Assembly: GCF_927797785.1 (NCBI RefSeq)
Contig: NZ_CAKMLL010000117.1
Coordinates: 1-45,142, forward strand
From: Candidatus Nitrotoga sp. BS
Lineage (GTDB): Bacteria > Pseudomonadota > Gammaproteobacteria > Burkholderiales > Gallionellaceae
Direction: 5' to 3'
DNA length: 45,142 nucleotides
Notes under the pieces: model-generated
Databases searched by the model: none
Told to the model about the DNA's origin: nothing
The model's input: only the letters and a program-made list of their open reading frames with translations
Program-made: the position numbers and the translations under genes
Shown here: positions 1 through 11,979 of the stretch, in pieces
Numbering within the stretch: the first letter of the stretch is position 1
Layout: the number at the start of each line of letters is the position of its first letter

Positions 1-12
1 CTCCTTACAAAT

Positions 13-44
13 AAAAAACCCTCTCCTTCGTGAGAGGGTTTTTT
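13..44. terminator. Bidirectional intrinsic terminator hairpin
   Basis: A 13-bp perfect inverted repeat (13-25 with 32-44, loop 26-31) has the form A6-CCCTCTC / GAGAGGG-T6, so each strand ends in a T-run after a GC-rich stem. It can therefore stop transcription in either direction. It lies just downstream of the natural stop position of the decayed purB fragment on the minus strand and may be that gene's original terminator. It would also end a plus-strand gene lying before the window. Confidence 0.85.
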
Positions 45-91
45 ATTTGATGAAAGTACAGATGAAAATTTTTAGAATAAAACGTTTATAT

Positions 92-360
<269 letters not shown>

Positions 361-376
361 GTTTTGTGAGCGTTAG

Positions 377-2065
<1,689 letters not shown>

Positions 2066-2073
2066 CGGCCATT

Positions 2074-2925
2074 ATGAAACTGTGTAATTTTGAAATCGGC
2101 TTGAATAAGCCATTATTCCTAATTGCAGGGCCTTGTGTAATTGAGTCCGAGCAATTGGCGTTGGACACAGCGGGGCAAATCAAAGAGATTTGTCTGAAGC
2201 TGGGTATCCCTTTTATTTACAAATCATCTTATGATAAGGCAAATCGCAGTTCTGATAAATCTTTTCGTGGCTTTGGAATAGATACGGGTCTGAAAATTTT
2301 AGACAAGGTGAAGACTCAAATTGGTGTGCCGGTGTTAACTGATGTGCATAGCATTGAGGAAATCGCGCTGGTTGCTGCAGTGGTTGATGTTCTGCAAACG
2401 CCTGCTTTTTTGTGCCGTCAGACCGATTTCATTCATGCCGTTGCAAGTTCTGGACGCCCCGTGAATATAAAGAAGGGGCAATTCCTTTCACCATGGGACA
2501 TGCAAAACGTGGTCGCAAAGGCGCGTGAGGCTAGCTGTCAGGATAACATTATGGTATGTGAGCGCGGTGCATCATTTGGATATAACAATCTGGTGTCGGA
2601 CATGCGTTCCTTAGCCGTAATGCGTAACACCGGCTGTCCGGTTGTATTTGATGCCACGCACTCTGTGCAGTTGCCTGGCGGGCAGGGTACAGTAAGCGGC
2701 GGACAGCGTGAATTCGTGCCAGTGCTGGCGCGAGCGGCTGTAGCGGCTGGCATTTCTGGGTTGTTCATGGAAACGCATCCCAATCCCGTGCAAGCATTGT
2801 CGGATGGGCCGAATGCTTTTCCACTTGGGTACCTGGAGGAACTGTTGCACACCTTGATAATTTTGGATGTTGCAGTTAAAGAACAAGGTTTAATCGAAGA
2901 AAGCATAGATTTGTGCAATGTATAG
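2074..2925 (+). CDS. kdsA: 3-deoxy-D-manno-octulosonate 8-phosphate (KDO8P) synthase
   Basis: The enzyme condenses phosphoenolpyruvate with D-arabinose 5-phosphate to give KDO 8-phosphate, the precursor of the LPS inner-core sugar KDO. The 283-residue product has the family start [10 protein letters not shown], then IAGPCVIES, the substrate-binding [11 protein letters not shown] segment near residues 48-60, and the [12 protein letters not shown] motif in the C-terminal half. The frame is open upstream to 2032, overlapping the pyrG end, but the conserved N-terminus fixes the start at the ATG at 2074, 8 bp after the pyrG stop. This implies co-transcription with pyrG and eno. It shows the cell makes LPS. 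Confidence 0.97.
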   Translation: MKLCNFEIGLNKPLFLIAGPCVIESEQLALDTAGQIKEICLKLGIPFIYKSSYDKANRSSDKSFRGFGIDTGLKILDKVKTQIGVPVLTDVHSIEEIALVAAVVDVLQTPAFLCRQTDFIHAVASSGRPVNIKKGQFLSPWDMQNVVAKAREASCQDNIMVCERGASFGYNNLVSDMRSLAVMRNTGCPVVFDATHSVQLPGGQGTVSGGQREFVPVLARAAVAAGISGLFMETHPNPVQALSDGPNAFPLGYLEELLHTLIILDVAVKEQGLIEESIDLCNV

Positions 2926-2940
2926 CGAATGAAGGAATAA

Positions 2941-4227
<1,287 letters not shown>

Positions 4228-4258
4228 GCTTTGCGCTTGTTCTTAATTTAATATATAT

Positions 4259-4594
4259 ATGCGCTGGGTCTTGCTGTTATTGATATCTTTACTACTGCTA
4301 TTGCAGTATCCGATGTGGCTTGGGAAGGGTGGCTGGTTGAAAGTCTGGGATCTTGATCGCCATGTTGATGAACAGAAATACATAAATAGAAAGACTCAAG
4401 CTCGCAATGCAGTGCTGGACGCCGAGGTACGCGATTTAAAGCAAGGTACGGGAGCCGTAGAAGAGCGCGCTCGTAGTGAGCTGGGCATGGTCAAGCGCGA
4501 TGAAATATTCTTTCAGATAGCGGGTAACCATTCATTATTACCTGCCTCAGCAACGCTTGATTCCAAGGCGGCTAGTGGTGTGCCTCTGAAGTAA
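4259..4594 (+). CDS. ftsB: Cell division protein FtsB
   Basis: This is a small bitopic inner-membrane protein that joins FtsL and FtsQ in the divisome and helps trigger septal peptidoglycan synthesis. The 111-residue product starts with a short cytoplasmic tail and a Leu-rich membrane segment (about residues 3-19). It then has the conserved [15 protein letters not shown] region, a heptad-like coiled coil (about 35-70) and the [17 protein letters not shown] tail typical of FtsB. It lies 31 bp after eno, the usual position. The TA-rich spacer has no obvious Shine-Dalgarno, so the start rests on homology. The C-terminal 20 residues are not conserved. Confidence 0.93.
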   Translation: MRWVLLLLISLLLLLQYPMWLGKGGWLKVWDLDRHVDEQKYINRKTQARNAVLDAEVRDLKQGTGAVEERARSELGMVKRDEIFFQIAGNHSLLPASATLDSKAASGVPLK

Positions 4595-4959
4595 CCGTAC
4601 AAAAAGCTTTGATTTTCGCCAACCTGCCTTGTTCGTTATTGCCGCAATCTAGTGTTGCATTCTGATTTGAACTTAACCTATATTTACATCTAAATCTAAA
4701 TCTAAATCTATATCATATCTATATAAGATATACATGGCTAGCGTGTACTAGTGTTGTTACGGTACATTTCGCTCGTTATTTTCCCGTCAATTGATCATTT
4801 TTTGATCCCGCTAAGCGTTGAACTGATTGCCGAAGTTTGGTATTGATCGCTTCAATTGTGTATTGCATTCTAACGAATAAGGTCAGACCCGGAACATGGT
4901 GGTTAAATTATTATGTGCAAAAATATAGCATGATACTGATTTAATACATGATTGCTTGG

Positions 4960-4987
4960 TATGAAAAACACTGTATGAAAAACACTG
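4960..4987. repeat. Tandem duplication of a 14-mer
   Basis: TATGAAAAACACTG occurs twice head-to-tail (4960-4973 and 4974-4987) with no mismatch. It lies in non-coding DNA and most likely reflects a recent replication-slippage duplication. Confidence 0.9.
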
Positions 4988-5039
4988 CGGGGTATTTGAA
5001 TCAGAGTTATTTGTATGGACCGGCGTTCAAAAAAACGTA

Positions 5040-5077
5040 ATTGAAGTTTATCAAATTATAATTTGATAAACTTCAAT
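5040..5077. repeat. Perfect 38-bp AT-rich palindrome
   Basis: Positions 5040-5058 are the exact reverse complement of 5059-5077. As RNA or single-stranded DNA it could form a 17-bp stem with a 4-nt loop, and it is followed by a T-rich stretch (about 5090-5098). It has almost no G/C, so it would be a weak intrinsic terminator. A regulator-binding site, a replication or recombination signal, or the collapsed ends of a lost mobile element are alternatives. Confidence 0.75.
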
Positions 5078-5337
5078 GCACTGTCAACATTTTTTGTTTA
5101 ATTCTGTTTAAAATTTATGAAGTCCTTATTAATTTTGGGTTTGAATGTTTTTTTGATAACGAAATCTCTTCATCATCATATAATTGCCAAGAAAAAACGG
5201 ATCGCTGTGACATAATCAAGATCAATTAATAAAGAGATAATGTTGATCACTTCTGTCCCGTTAAATTAAGTCTTGCCAATGTAAAGTTTAATTTAAAACG
5301 CGGATTCAACAACGAAGTGCAACTTTTTCTAACAGAA

Positions 5338-5374
5338 TGATGGGGCGAGATGCCATAGTATCGGAACCCCATCA
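5338..5374 (+). promoter_or_regulatory. Hairpin in the leader of the diguanylate cyclase gene
   Basis: TGATGGGG (5338-5345) pairs perfectly with CCCCATCA (5367-5374) around a 21-nt loop, about 110 nt before the GGDEF start codon. A second short stem with a G-U pair (CCGGC/GCTGG around 5433-5445) follows. The spacing and GC content stand out from the AT-rich surroundings and suggest a structured 5' leader. I could not match it to a known riboswitch class; the c-di-GMP class I core pattern is not evident. Confidence 0.35.
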
Positions 5375-5484
5375 ACGACAAAGCAGCAGGAGCACAAATG
5401 GAAAGCTACCAGCAACTAGGTTGACAATTACCGCCGGCAAAGCTGGGGAATACTTACTTTAGCAGGTTAACGCTCACTGAAAAC

Positions 5485-7317
5485 ATGAAAAACAATACAC
5501 CAATAGAGTTTGCTCGGCAGGCATTGACGCAACTTTCCAATGACAAGATCCCACCAACGCCGGAGAATTATCGACGTGTTTATGACAGGATCGCAGGAAT
5601 TGAGTCTGTTGATCATTCTGTAATTCTTAACAAGTCTCTGATAAAAATTTTAAACGAGATGGGTAGGGAATACCCCAAGTTTGCAACAGCTGCCGAATCC
5701 TTTCATAAATTATTTGAGAAATCGGATCCGATCGAATTGGAGGAGTTGCTTCGCAGCCTTCTTACAAAGGGTGGTGAAGACGCTGGAGTGAATTGGAACA
5801 CGCTTTTACGCTCTCTTCTGAAGCAATTAGAAACAAATCATGGGAGTTTTAGTCTGCATCAAAAAATTGAAAAATTGAATGATACATTGATTAGGTTTAC
5901 CAATGATCATAATCAGTTGGGCATGAAGATTCATGTCTTGATTACATCTTGGGAGAAAGGTCAGTTAAACCATCAAACTGCTGCAATAAATTACATCAAC
6001 GAAAAAGAGAAAATACAAGAGCAAGCTGCGATTCAGGCAGTTGTTTTGTCATCCGGTTCAGGGTCTCAGGCTGATGATAGTCAGCCGGAACTGGCAATTA
6101 TTTGGCGTGACATGTTAATCAGAACCATTGATCTAGCCGTTGCTCCACAGCTGGTTGACACTTCAGGTGCTACGTTGAGATTAGAAGCGTTGGTAAAGCG
6201 TATGAGCGAATCTTTGACAATAGAAGAAGTGAAAGTGTTGGGTGAGTCACTAAAATCTACTTTGCTCCGCGCGGAGTTGAAAAATGATTCGCAGCTTCGT
6301 ATACAGGAAATGCTTGTTCAAATGTTACGCCTGCTGGTTTCCAGCATGGGTGAGATGACTGTCGAAGACAAATGGTTATTTGGTCAGATAGCAATCATTC
6401 AAGAGATAATTTCAAAGCCGATCAATGTCGATGCACTTTACAATGCAGAAAACAGTCTCAAAGAGCTAATCTATAAGCAATCACATATCAAGCCGACTCT
6501 CATTGAGGCTAAAGAAGCTATTAGGAAAATGGCAGCCACTTTCGCAAATAATTTGGCAGATATTACAGAGAGTACGGATAGCTATCAGCTTAAGATCAAT
6601 AATTATCAGGAGCAAATTACATCGACACATGACATCACCAAGTTGATCGCCATACTTGGAAATTTGGTTGGAGACATTGGGAAGATGAATGTGGACGCGA
6701 AATGTAATCTTGCGGCATTTCAAGAAATCAAGAAAAAAGTGGAAGAAGCAGAGAATACAATTAACGAACTCACTACAAAGCTTGATTACATTAGTGAAGC
6801 TGCCCACCAAGATTTTTTAACAGGTGCTTTGAATAGGCGCGGCATGGAGGCAGCACTGGTGCAAGAATTCGAAAGGGCCGACAGGCACGGCACACCTTTA
6901 ACGCTTGCAATGATCGATATTGACCATTTCAAAAAAATCAATGATACCCTTGGACACTCCGTTGGTGATGTTGCACTTGCACACTTGGCGAAAGTGGTTA
7001 AGAGCGTAATACGTAGTACAGATGTACTGGCCCGCTATGGAGGTGAAGAATTCACTATTATTCTTCCCGGCACAAAAGAGGTAGACGCAATAGAAGTTGT
7101 TAAAGGAGTGCAGCGCGATCTAACCAAGAATTTCTTTCTAAAAAATAACGAGCGTGTACTCATTACGTTTAGCGCTGGTGTGGCAGAGCGTTTTTTGGGA
7201 GAGCCGATCGATGAAGTATTGTCACGGGCTGATACTGCACTTTACCAGGCTAAACAGACTGGGCGCAATCGTGTTGTTGGCGCGTCAACGCCTACACAGA
7301 TACCCAACATAAAATGA
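5485..7317 (+). CDS. Diguanylate cyclase (GGDEF), cytoplasmic
   Basis: It is predicted to make cyclic di-GMP from two GTP. The 610-residue protein has no membrane segment or signal peptide. The N-terminus (about 1-40, with PIEFARQALTQL and PPTPENYRRVY) resembles a sensory N-terminus seen in many betaproteobacterial GGDEF proteins. It is followed by a long helical, coiled-coil-like linker to about residue 440, then the GGDEF domain (about 447-605). The active-site motif is GGEEF at 519-523. An intact RxxD inhibitory site (Arg510-Asp513) lies five residues upstream, so product feedback is expected. No EAL domain is present. It is a single gene with its own long leader. The input signal is unknown. 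Confidence 0.9.
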   Translation: MKNNTPIEFARQALTQLSNDKIPPTPENYRRVYDRIAGIESVDHSVILNKSLIKILNEMGREYPKFATAAESFHKLFEKSDPIELEELLRSLLTKGGEDAGVNWNTLLRSLLKQLETNHGSFSLHQKIEKLNDTLIRFTNDHNQLGMKIHVLITSWEKGQLNHQTAAINYINEKEKIQEQAAIQAVVLSSGSGSQADDSQPELAIIWRDMLIRTIDLAVAPQLVDTSGATLRLEALVKRMSESLTIEEVKVLGESLKSTLLRAELKNDSQLRIQEMLVQMLRLLVSSMGEMTVEDKWLFGQIAIIQEIISKPINVDALYNAENSLKELIYKQSHIKPTLIEAKEAIRKMAATFANNLADITESTDSYQLKINNYQEQITSTHDITKLIAILGNLVGDIGKMNVDAKCNLAAFQEIKKKVEEAENTINELTTKLDYISEAAHQDFLTGALNRRGMEAALVQEFERADRHGTPLTLAMIDIDHFKKINDTLGHSVGDVALAHLAKVVKSVIRSTDVLARYGGEEFTIILPGTKEVDAIEVVKGVQRDLTKNFFLKNNERVLITFSAGVAERFLGEPIDEVLSRADTALYQAKQTGRNRVVGASTPTQIPNIK

Positions 7318-7644
7318 GTTAAGACACATGCAACTCTTCTGACTATACTCAGAGTGGGCAACCTGGATCGTTCATTGCTTTTCATACAAGCAGCTAGTCT
7401 TCCTGCATTATCAGAAAGTGCCGCCTGTATTTAGGATTGTGACCTAGCTTGCCTTGCTCCCGACGCGCTCGCTATGCACCACGTGAAATACGCCTTACTG
7501 TAGATGCCCACCATCCTAGACAAGCCAGCTGGAAAATGTGGCAAAATGTTTTAGTCGGCGATCCATAATTAACAATTAAATGAGTAATAAGAACAAACAG
7601 ATAATTGTGATATAGCTATTTTTAACTGATATGGTTTTTCTTGA
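7318..7644. other. Intergenic region with no recognisable gene
   Basis: Both strands are interrupted by stops and no family was recognised. The middle part (about 7440-7520) is more GC-rich than its surroundings and could be worn coding DNA, but I cannot name it. It separates convergent genes, so it should carry terminators, yet no classical hairpin with a T-run is seen. Confidence 0.4.
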
Positions 7645-7822
7645 GGGTATCTCTGAAAATACGATTTTGCGAGCAGCCGCTTCGCAGCTTGCCTGCTTAC
7701 TCCATTTCGTCACAATACTGCGTTACTCAAAAAAATACTACTTACAGATCAGGTGTTTGCCGCGCTCAAGTTTTTCACTCGCGTCTTGCCTTGCCTAGAA
7801 AATTGAATTTTCAGAGGTGCCC
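7645..7822. mobile_element. MITE-like element, copy 1
   Basis: The 178-bp segment starts GGGTATCTCTGAAAAT and ends ATTTTCAGAGGTGCCC, an inverted repeat of 16 bp with two mismatches. It is flanked on both sides by TTGA (7641-7644 and 7823-7826), a candidate 4-bp target-site duplication. It encodes no transposase. The interior shares clear blocks with 36230-36369: a GTCACAATAC block and the 3' third with CTCAAGTTTTTCACTC. It begins 14 bp beyond the lipA stop codon. A non-autonomous transposable element is the best reading; the parent family is not known from the window. Confidence 0.7.
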
Positions 7823-7836
7823 TTGAATTTTGAAAA

Positions 7837-8775
7837 TTATATAGCGCCAGCTTGATGCGCCTGCTCGTCAGCATGGTAGCTGCTGCGCACCATCGGCCCG
7901 CAGGCTGCATGTGAGAATCCCATTTCAAGCGCGGACTGCTCGAAACTTTTAAATGTGTCCGGGTGGACATAACGTAACACCGGCAGATGACTGTTGGAGG
8001 GTTGTAAATATTGTCCCAGCGTGAGCATTTGTACATCATGTGCACGCATATCTCTCATTACCTGTAATACCTCCTCGTCAGTCTCGCCCAGTCCCAGCAT
8101 CAGGCCGGATTTTGTTATCGTCTGTGGAAAGCGTGTTTTGAAATCTTTTAGTAATTTGAGCGAATGAGTGTAGTCTGCACCAGGACGTGCCAGTTTGTAG
8201 AGGCGGGGTACGGTTTCCATATTGTGGTTAAGTACGTCAGGCAGGCTATTCGCCAGAATGTCCAACGCGGTTTCCAGGCGGCCACGAAAATCCGGTACCA
8301 GTGTTTCCAGCTTGGTATGGGGTGAAGTAGCACGAATGGCAGTCAAACAATCGACGAAATGCTGTGCGCCACCATCCCGCAGATCGTCGCGATCCACGCT
8401 AGTAATAACTACATACTTAAGCTTGAGTATTGCAATGGACTTTGCCAGATGTGCCGGTTCGTTAGCATCTGGTGCCAGCGGTTTTCCGTGCCCTACGTCG
8501 CAGAAGGGGCAGCGCCGTGTGCAGAGGTCGCCTAGAATCATAAAAGTGGCCGTACCCTTGCTGAAGCATTCGCCAATGTTGGGGCAAGAGGCTTCTTCGC
8601 ACACAGTGTGCAATTTGTGTTCGCGCAGCAGGCGCTTGACGTCGTGATAACCTTGCCCGCTGCCGGACTTAACTCGTATCCATTCTGGTTTGCGTAGTCG
8701 TTGCTCTAGTTGAACAATTTTGATTGGGTTACGTGTTGTTTTAGCTGCGCCAGTTTGCTTTTCTATAATAGTCAT
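7837..8775 (-). CDS. lipA: Lipoyl synthase
   Basis: This radical SAM enzyme inserts two sulfurs into octanoyl groups on E2 and GcvH proteins to form the lipoyl cofactor. The 312-residue protein has the auxiliary cluster motif [12 protein letters not shown] (Cys59, Cys64, Cys70) and the radical-SAM motif CTRRCPFC (Cys85, Cys89, Cys92). The C-terminal [14 protein letters not shown] provides the serine ligand region of the auxiliary cluster. It is the last gene of the dacA-dat-DUF493-lipB-lipA operon, 57 bp after lipB, so octanoyl transfer and sulfur insertion are encoded together. A MITE-like element sits just past its stop. Confidence 0.97.
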   Translation of the reverse strand: MTIIEKQTGAAKTTRNPIKIVQLEQRLRKPEWIRVKSGSGQGYHDVKRLLREHKLHTVCEEASCPNIGECFSKGTATFMILGDLCTRRCPFCDVGHGKPLAPDANEPAHLAKSIAILKLKYVVITSVDRDDLRDGGAQHFVDCLTAIRATSPHTKLETLVPDFRGRLETALDILANSLPDVLNHNMETVPRLYKLARPGADYTHSLKLLKDFKTRFPQTITKSGLMLGLGETDEEVLQVMRDMRAHDVQMLTLGQYLQPSNSHLPVLRYVHPDTFKSFEQSALEMGFSHAACGPMVRSSYHADEQAHQAGAI

Positions 8776-8832
8776 AATGATTTTTCCTTATTGCTGGTTT
8801 GCATGCAAGGCGAGCACTTACATAGGTAATAG

Positions 8833-9462
8833 TTAGGCGGATTTCTCTGCTTTATGCTGTTGTAATAACTCGATCAAATTCTGTGCAAGTTGCCGTTCCA
8901 GATTGGACTGCGGAGCGAAGATACCCAAGTCTTTCGCTTGGATAACGCGCAATCCGGCAAAGCCACATGGGTTAATGTAAGCGAATGGGGCAAGATCCAT
9001 GTCTATATTAAACGCCAATCCGTGATAGCAGCATCCATTGCGGATTTTTAAGCCGAGTGCGGCAATTTTTGCGCCATCCACATACACACCCGGTGCTTCC
9101 TCCCTTCCCTGAGCTATTACGCCGAATGGTGCAAGCAAATCTATCACTGCCTGTTCCATTAGCCTTACCAGTCCGCGCACGTTAAGTTTCCAGCGACGTA
9201 AATCCAGCATAAGGTAGGCGACGATCTGGCCGGGGCCGTGGTAGGTAATCTGGCCGCCACGGTCGATCTTGACCACCGGAATGTCGCTTGCATGCAGAAG
9301 GTGTTCCGGTTTCCCTGCCAAGCCTTGGGTGTAGACTGGAAAATGATGTAATAGCCAGATTTCATCTCGCGTATCAGCGTTACGTGCATCGGTGAACTGT
9401 TTCATCGCTTGCCAGGTTTGCTGGTATTCGACCAGACCTAGATGCTTAATCAGCGGTACCAT
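8833..9462 (-). CDS. lipB: Octanoyltransferase
   Basis: It moves octanoyl groups from octanoyl-ACP to the lipoyl domains of target enzymes, the step before LipA. The 209-residue protein has the [16 protein letters not shown] signature (about 68-83), the catalytic lysine in GAKIAALG (Lys132) and the acyl-thioester cysteine in NPCGFAGL (Cys166). The start ATG at 9462 is only 4 bp after the stop of the DUF493 gene, so translation is probably coupled. The length is normal for the family. Confidence 0.96.
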   Translation of the reverse strand: MVPLIKHLGLVEYQQTWQAMKQFTDARNADTRDEIWLLHHFPVYTQGLAGKPEHLLHASDIPVVKIDRGGQITYHGPGQIVAYLMLDLRRWKLNVRGLVRLMEQAVIDLLAPFGVIAQGREEAPGVYVDGAKIAALGLKIRNGCCYHGLAFNIDMDLAPFAYINPCGFAGLRVIQAKDLGIFAPQSNLERQLAQNLIELLQQHKAEKSA

Positions 9463-9466
9463 TTTA

Positions 9467-9733
9467 CTAAAGCACCATCACTACTTGTGGGTGGTCGCAC
9501 AATTCTTGATACAGCGCATTGAGTTGTTCGCGTGAAGTAGCACGTACGGTGCAGGTCAAACCGATGTAGCGTGCTCCACTACTGGGGCGCATTTCCATGG
9601 TGGCGGCGTTAAAGTCGTGATCATAACGCATTACCACTTCCGCCACTGTTTGCGCGAAGCCCTGATGTGATAGCCCTAACACCTTGATTGGGAAGTCGCA
9701 CGGGTATTCGATAAGACTGTCAGTAAGCGCCAT
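9467..9733 (-). CDS. DUF493 family protein (YbeD-like)
   Basis: This is a small ferredoxin-fold protein of unknown function, conserved next to lipB in proteobacteria. The core reads [12 protein letters not shown] at the start, then VMRYDHDF and a [15 protein letters not shown] strand region, ending with HPQVVMVL. I chose the ATG at 9733 (88 residues, close to E. coli YbeD) because an AAGG lies 5 bp before it. A GTG at 9838 in the same frame would give 123 residues with a Pro-rich N-terminal extension and no clear Shine-Dalgarno, so the true start is open. A regulatory role in lipoylation is only suggested by its position. Confidence 0.88.
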   Translation of the reverse strand: MALTDSLIEYPCDFPIKVLGLSHQGFAQTVAEVVMRYDHDFNAATMEMRPSSGARYIGLTCTVRATSREQLNALYQELCDHPQVVMVL

Positions 9734-9853
9734 GGATACCTTGGTAAGTTTAGGGTCTTTAACCCCAGGGGGGCGGGGAATTGAAGTTGTATCAAATTTG
9801 TTACTCCCTGTATCTGCCAAACTGTTAGCTGATAGCACGGAAATGTCGAGCTT

Positions 9854-10711
9854 TTACGTCTTACGCATCACGTCGCGCTTATAGTCCTGATAATGTTTAT
9901 GTAATTTGGCGAACATCACCCCGGGTTTACCATCGCCTACCGGCTTATTATCCAATGTGGTGATGGCAAGCACTTCTTTTGTGGAAGAGGTAAGTAATAG
10001 CTCGTCGGCGATGAATATTTCTTCCTTGGCAATCTTGCGAACTTCATACGGAATGCTGTTGGCCACGGCGATTTCCAGCAATACGTCGTAGGTAATTCCA
10101 GGCAGCATAAGATTATCTTTAGGCGGAGCGAGAAGGACGCCATTTTTTACTAGAAAAATGTTACTGGCTGAACCCTCAGTCATGAAATTATCATCACGGA
10201 TCAAAATGGTTTCGGCACAGCCAGCATCTATCGCCATTTGACGTAGCAGCACGTTAGGTAAAAGTGAGATGGCCTTGATATCGCAATTGAGCCAGCGGTT
10301 GTCCGGCGCACTTATCGCACCCACACCGCTAGTTAGTAACGCGGCAGGTGGTGTAAAAAGCGGGTTGCTCATCATAAACACGGTCGGCTGAACCGCAGGG
10401 TTAGGGAAAGCATGGTCGCGTTTCGCTACCCCGCGTGTGATATGCAGATATAAATATTGATCTTCTGCTGTATTGCGCTCGATCAGATCCGAGATGAGCT
10501 CAGTCCATTCTTGGTCACTGTGCGGATTTGTCAGGCGTATGCCGTCCAAGCTGTATTGCAAGCGCCGGAGATGTTCGGCCAGTCGGAAAGCAAAGCGCGA
10601 ATACACCGGAATTACTTCATATACGCCATCGCCGAAAATGAAGCCACGATCCAGCACAGGAATGCGTGCTTCGTCAATGGGCATGAATTGCCCGTTCAAA
10701 TAGACTGTCAT
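9854..10711 (-). CDS. dat: D-amino acid aminotransferase (fold-type IV, PLP)
   Basis: It is predicted to interconvert D-alanine and D-glutamate using pyridoxal phosphate, feeding peptidoglycan precursors. The 285-residue product begins MTVYLNGQF, then the class IV pattern RGFIFGDGVYEVIPVY. The PLP lysine is expected in CDIKAISLLPNV, and the C-terminal cofactor-binding segments are EGSASNIFLV and LTSSTKEVLAI. The ATG at 10711 has AAGGA close upstream; a longer frame to 10825 runs into dacA and is not needed. It lies 22 bp after dacA, so a D-alanine-releasing carboxypeptidase and a D-alanine aminotransferase are co-expressed. A branched-chain aminotransferase or aminodeoxychorismate lyase is less likely. 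Confidence 0.85.
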   Translation of the reverse strand: MTVYLNGQFMPIDEARIPVLDRGFIFGDGVYEVIPVYSRFAFRLAEHLRRLQYSLDGIRLTNPHSDQEWTELISDLIERNTAEDQYLYLHITRGVAKRDHAFPNPAVQPTVFMMSNPLFTPPAALLTSGVGAISAPDNRWLNCDIKAISLLPNVLLRQMAIDAGCAETILIRDDNFMTEGSASNIFLVKNGVLLAPPKDNLMLPGITYDVLLEIAVANSIPYEVRKIAKEEIFIADELLLTSSTKEVLAITTLDNKPVGDGKPGVMFAKLHKHYQDYKRDVMRKT

Positions 10712-10733
10712 TTGATGATCCTTAAAGAAGACT

Positions 10734-11873
10734 TTATTTAAAAAGCATACGGATGCTGTCCCAGCCGCGCGAAAATACATTGGCCAGTGGCATAGACTCC
10801 AGAGCCACCAGCTTGTACTCGGCATACGGTTTGCCGCCCAGGGTAATTTTCATTATGCCTATTTTTTGTCCACTAGTAATAGGCGCTATAAGAGGTTGTT
10901 GCGTTTCCATGGTAGCCTTCAATTGTGCTATTTGTCCCGTAGGGATGGACAGGAACAGATCGCTGCGGAATCCAACTTTGACCTTGCTCTCGGTGCCTTT
11001 CCACAGAAGTATGCTGGCTACCGGTTTGTTCTTCTGATACAGCCGTACGGTTTCGAAATTTTGGAAGCCGTAATTTAGCAGTTTTTGGCTTTCGCTTGTT
11101 CGTAAATTGTCGGAGGCCGTGCCCAGCACCACTGATATTAGTCGCCGCTGGTTGCGCTTGGCCGAAGCCACTAAACAAAATCCAGCACTTTCTGTGTGTC
11201 CCGTTTTCATCCCATCCACATAGGGATCCATCCACAGTAAACGGTTGCGGTTGGCTTGATTAATATTATTGTACTGAAATTCGCGCAAGCTATAGAGCAG
11301 ATAGTGCTCCGGAAATTCGCGCACTATGGCAGCGGCGAGTAACACTGTATCGTAGGCACTGGAATAGTGCTGTGGATGCGGCATTCCGGTGGCGTTGATG
11401 TAATGCGTGTTGCTCATGCCCAGTCGCTGTGCTTCCTGGTTCATTAGTTTGGCGAAATTTTCCTCGTTGCCAGCTATGGTGGTTGCCAACACACGTGCTG
11501 CGTCGTTACCAGACTGAACGATGAGACCACGAAGTAAGTCTGCAATCGACACAGGTGTGCGTTCGTCGAGAAACATGCGTGATTCTGTACCTTGGGCACG
11601 AAGTGCTTCTGTTGATGGGGTTACTTTCTGGTTCAGCGAAAGTTTGTTCAGCTTGAGGGCGCTGAAGGTCAAGTAGGCCGTCATCAGCTTAGTAATGGAT
11701 GCGGGTTCATTGCGTTCATTACCGTTCTGGTCGACCAATATCTGATTGCTGGTAACGTCATATAGCAGATAGGATTTTGCTGCAAGCACAGGGTCGGACG
11801 GCAGGGTGGCTAGCTGCGCCTGAGCAAACAAAGGGAATATAAGAGCGATGAGAAACGACAGCGTAAATTTCAT
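10734..11873 (-). CDS. dacA: D-alanyl-D-alanine carboxypeptidase (PBP5/6 type)
   Basis: This is a periplasmic low-molecular-weight penicillin-binding protein that trims the terminal D-Ala from peptidoglycan pentapeptides. From the ATG at 11873 it has a signal peptide (MKFTLSFLIALIFPLFAQAQ, cut after about 18-20). It carries the serine peptidase S11 motifs SITKLM (SxxK), SGN in VQSGNDAA and KTG in GMKTGHTESAG. A C-terminal beta domain and an amphipathic anchor-like tail (NVFSRGWDSIRMLFK) follow. It is 379 residues long. A TTG at 11891 would add six residues before the signal sequence and is unlikely. It is the first gene of the five-gene operon ending in lipA. Confidence 0.95.
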   Translation of the reverse strand: MKFTLSFLIALIFPLFAQAQLATLPSDPVLAAKSYLLYDVTSNQILVDQNGNERNEPASITKLMTAYLTFSALKLNKLSLNQKVTPSTEALRAQGTESRMFLDERTPVSIADLLRGLIVQSGNDAARVLATTIAGNEENFAKLMNQEAQRLGMSNTHYINATGMPHPQHYSSAYDTVLLAAAIVREFPEHYLLYSLREFQYNNINQANRNRLLWMDPYVDGMKTGHTESAGFCLVASAKRNQRRLISVVLGTASDNLRTSESQKLLNYGFQNFETVRLYQKNKPVASILLWKGTESKVKVGFRSDLFLSIPTGQIAQLKATMETQQPLIAPITSGQKIGIMKITLGGKPYAEYKLVALESMPLANVFSRGWDSIRMLFK

Positions 11874-11949
11874 ATTGATGCTACCAACCAAATCCGTAAT
11901 TATAAACGTGTGAGATTGGTTGGGCTATGGGGAGAGTTTAATTGCATAG

Positions 11950-11979
11950 TTAAGATGCGCTGAAAACAGAGCATCTTAA
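11950..11979 (-). terminator. Hairpin directly after the HDOD gene
   Basis: TTAAGATGC (11950-11958) and GCATCTTAA (11971-11979) form a 9-bp perfect stem with a 12-nt loop, beginning at the base after the HDOD stop codon. No strong T-run follows on the minus strand, so it may be a weak terminator or an mRNA-stabilising hairpin. Confidence 0.45.

Larger units (their letters stand above)
4595..5484 (+). other. Long AT-rich intergenic region before a diguanylate cyclase gene
   Basis: I see no credible coding sequence in these 890 bp. The region holds a short TAAATC tandem run (about 4689-4710), a two-copy 14-mer tandem (4960-4987), a perfect 38-bp palindrome (5040-5077) and a GC-rich hairpin (5338-5374) close to the downstream gene. 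The base composition is clearly more AT-rich than the flanking genes. It probably contains the promoter and leader of the GGDEF gene at 5485, but no single promoter stands out. Confidence 0.6.

Noticed and set aside
4689-4710. Short TAAATC tandem run as a CRISPR or VNTR
   Set aside because: The unit is 6 bp with three copies and no spacers; it is only a small AT-rich microsatellite.
4873-4895. AAGGTCAGACCCGG as the end of an IS200/REP-associated element
   Set aside because: The motif resembles flanks seen near Y1 transposases, but there is no partner end, hairpin array or transposase in the region.
5375-5470. Cyclic di-GMP riboswitch before the GGDEF gene
   Set aside because: The conserved class I core (GGAAA...GACGCAAAGCC...GGTAGCGGGG type) could not be laid over the sequence, so only an unnamed structured leader is reported.
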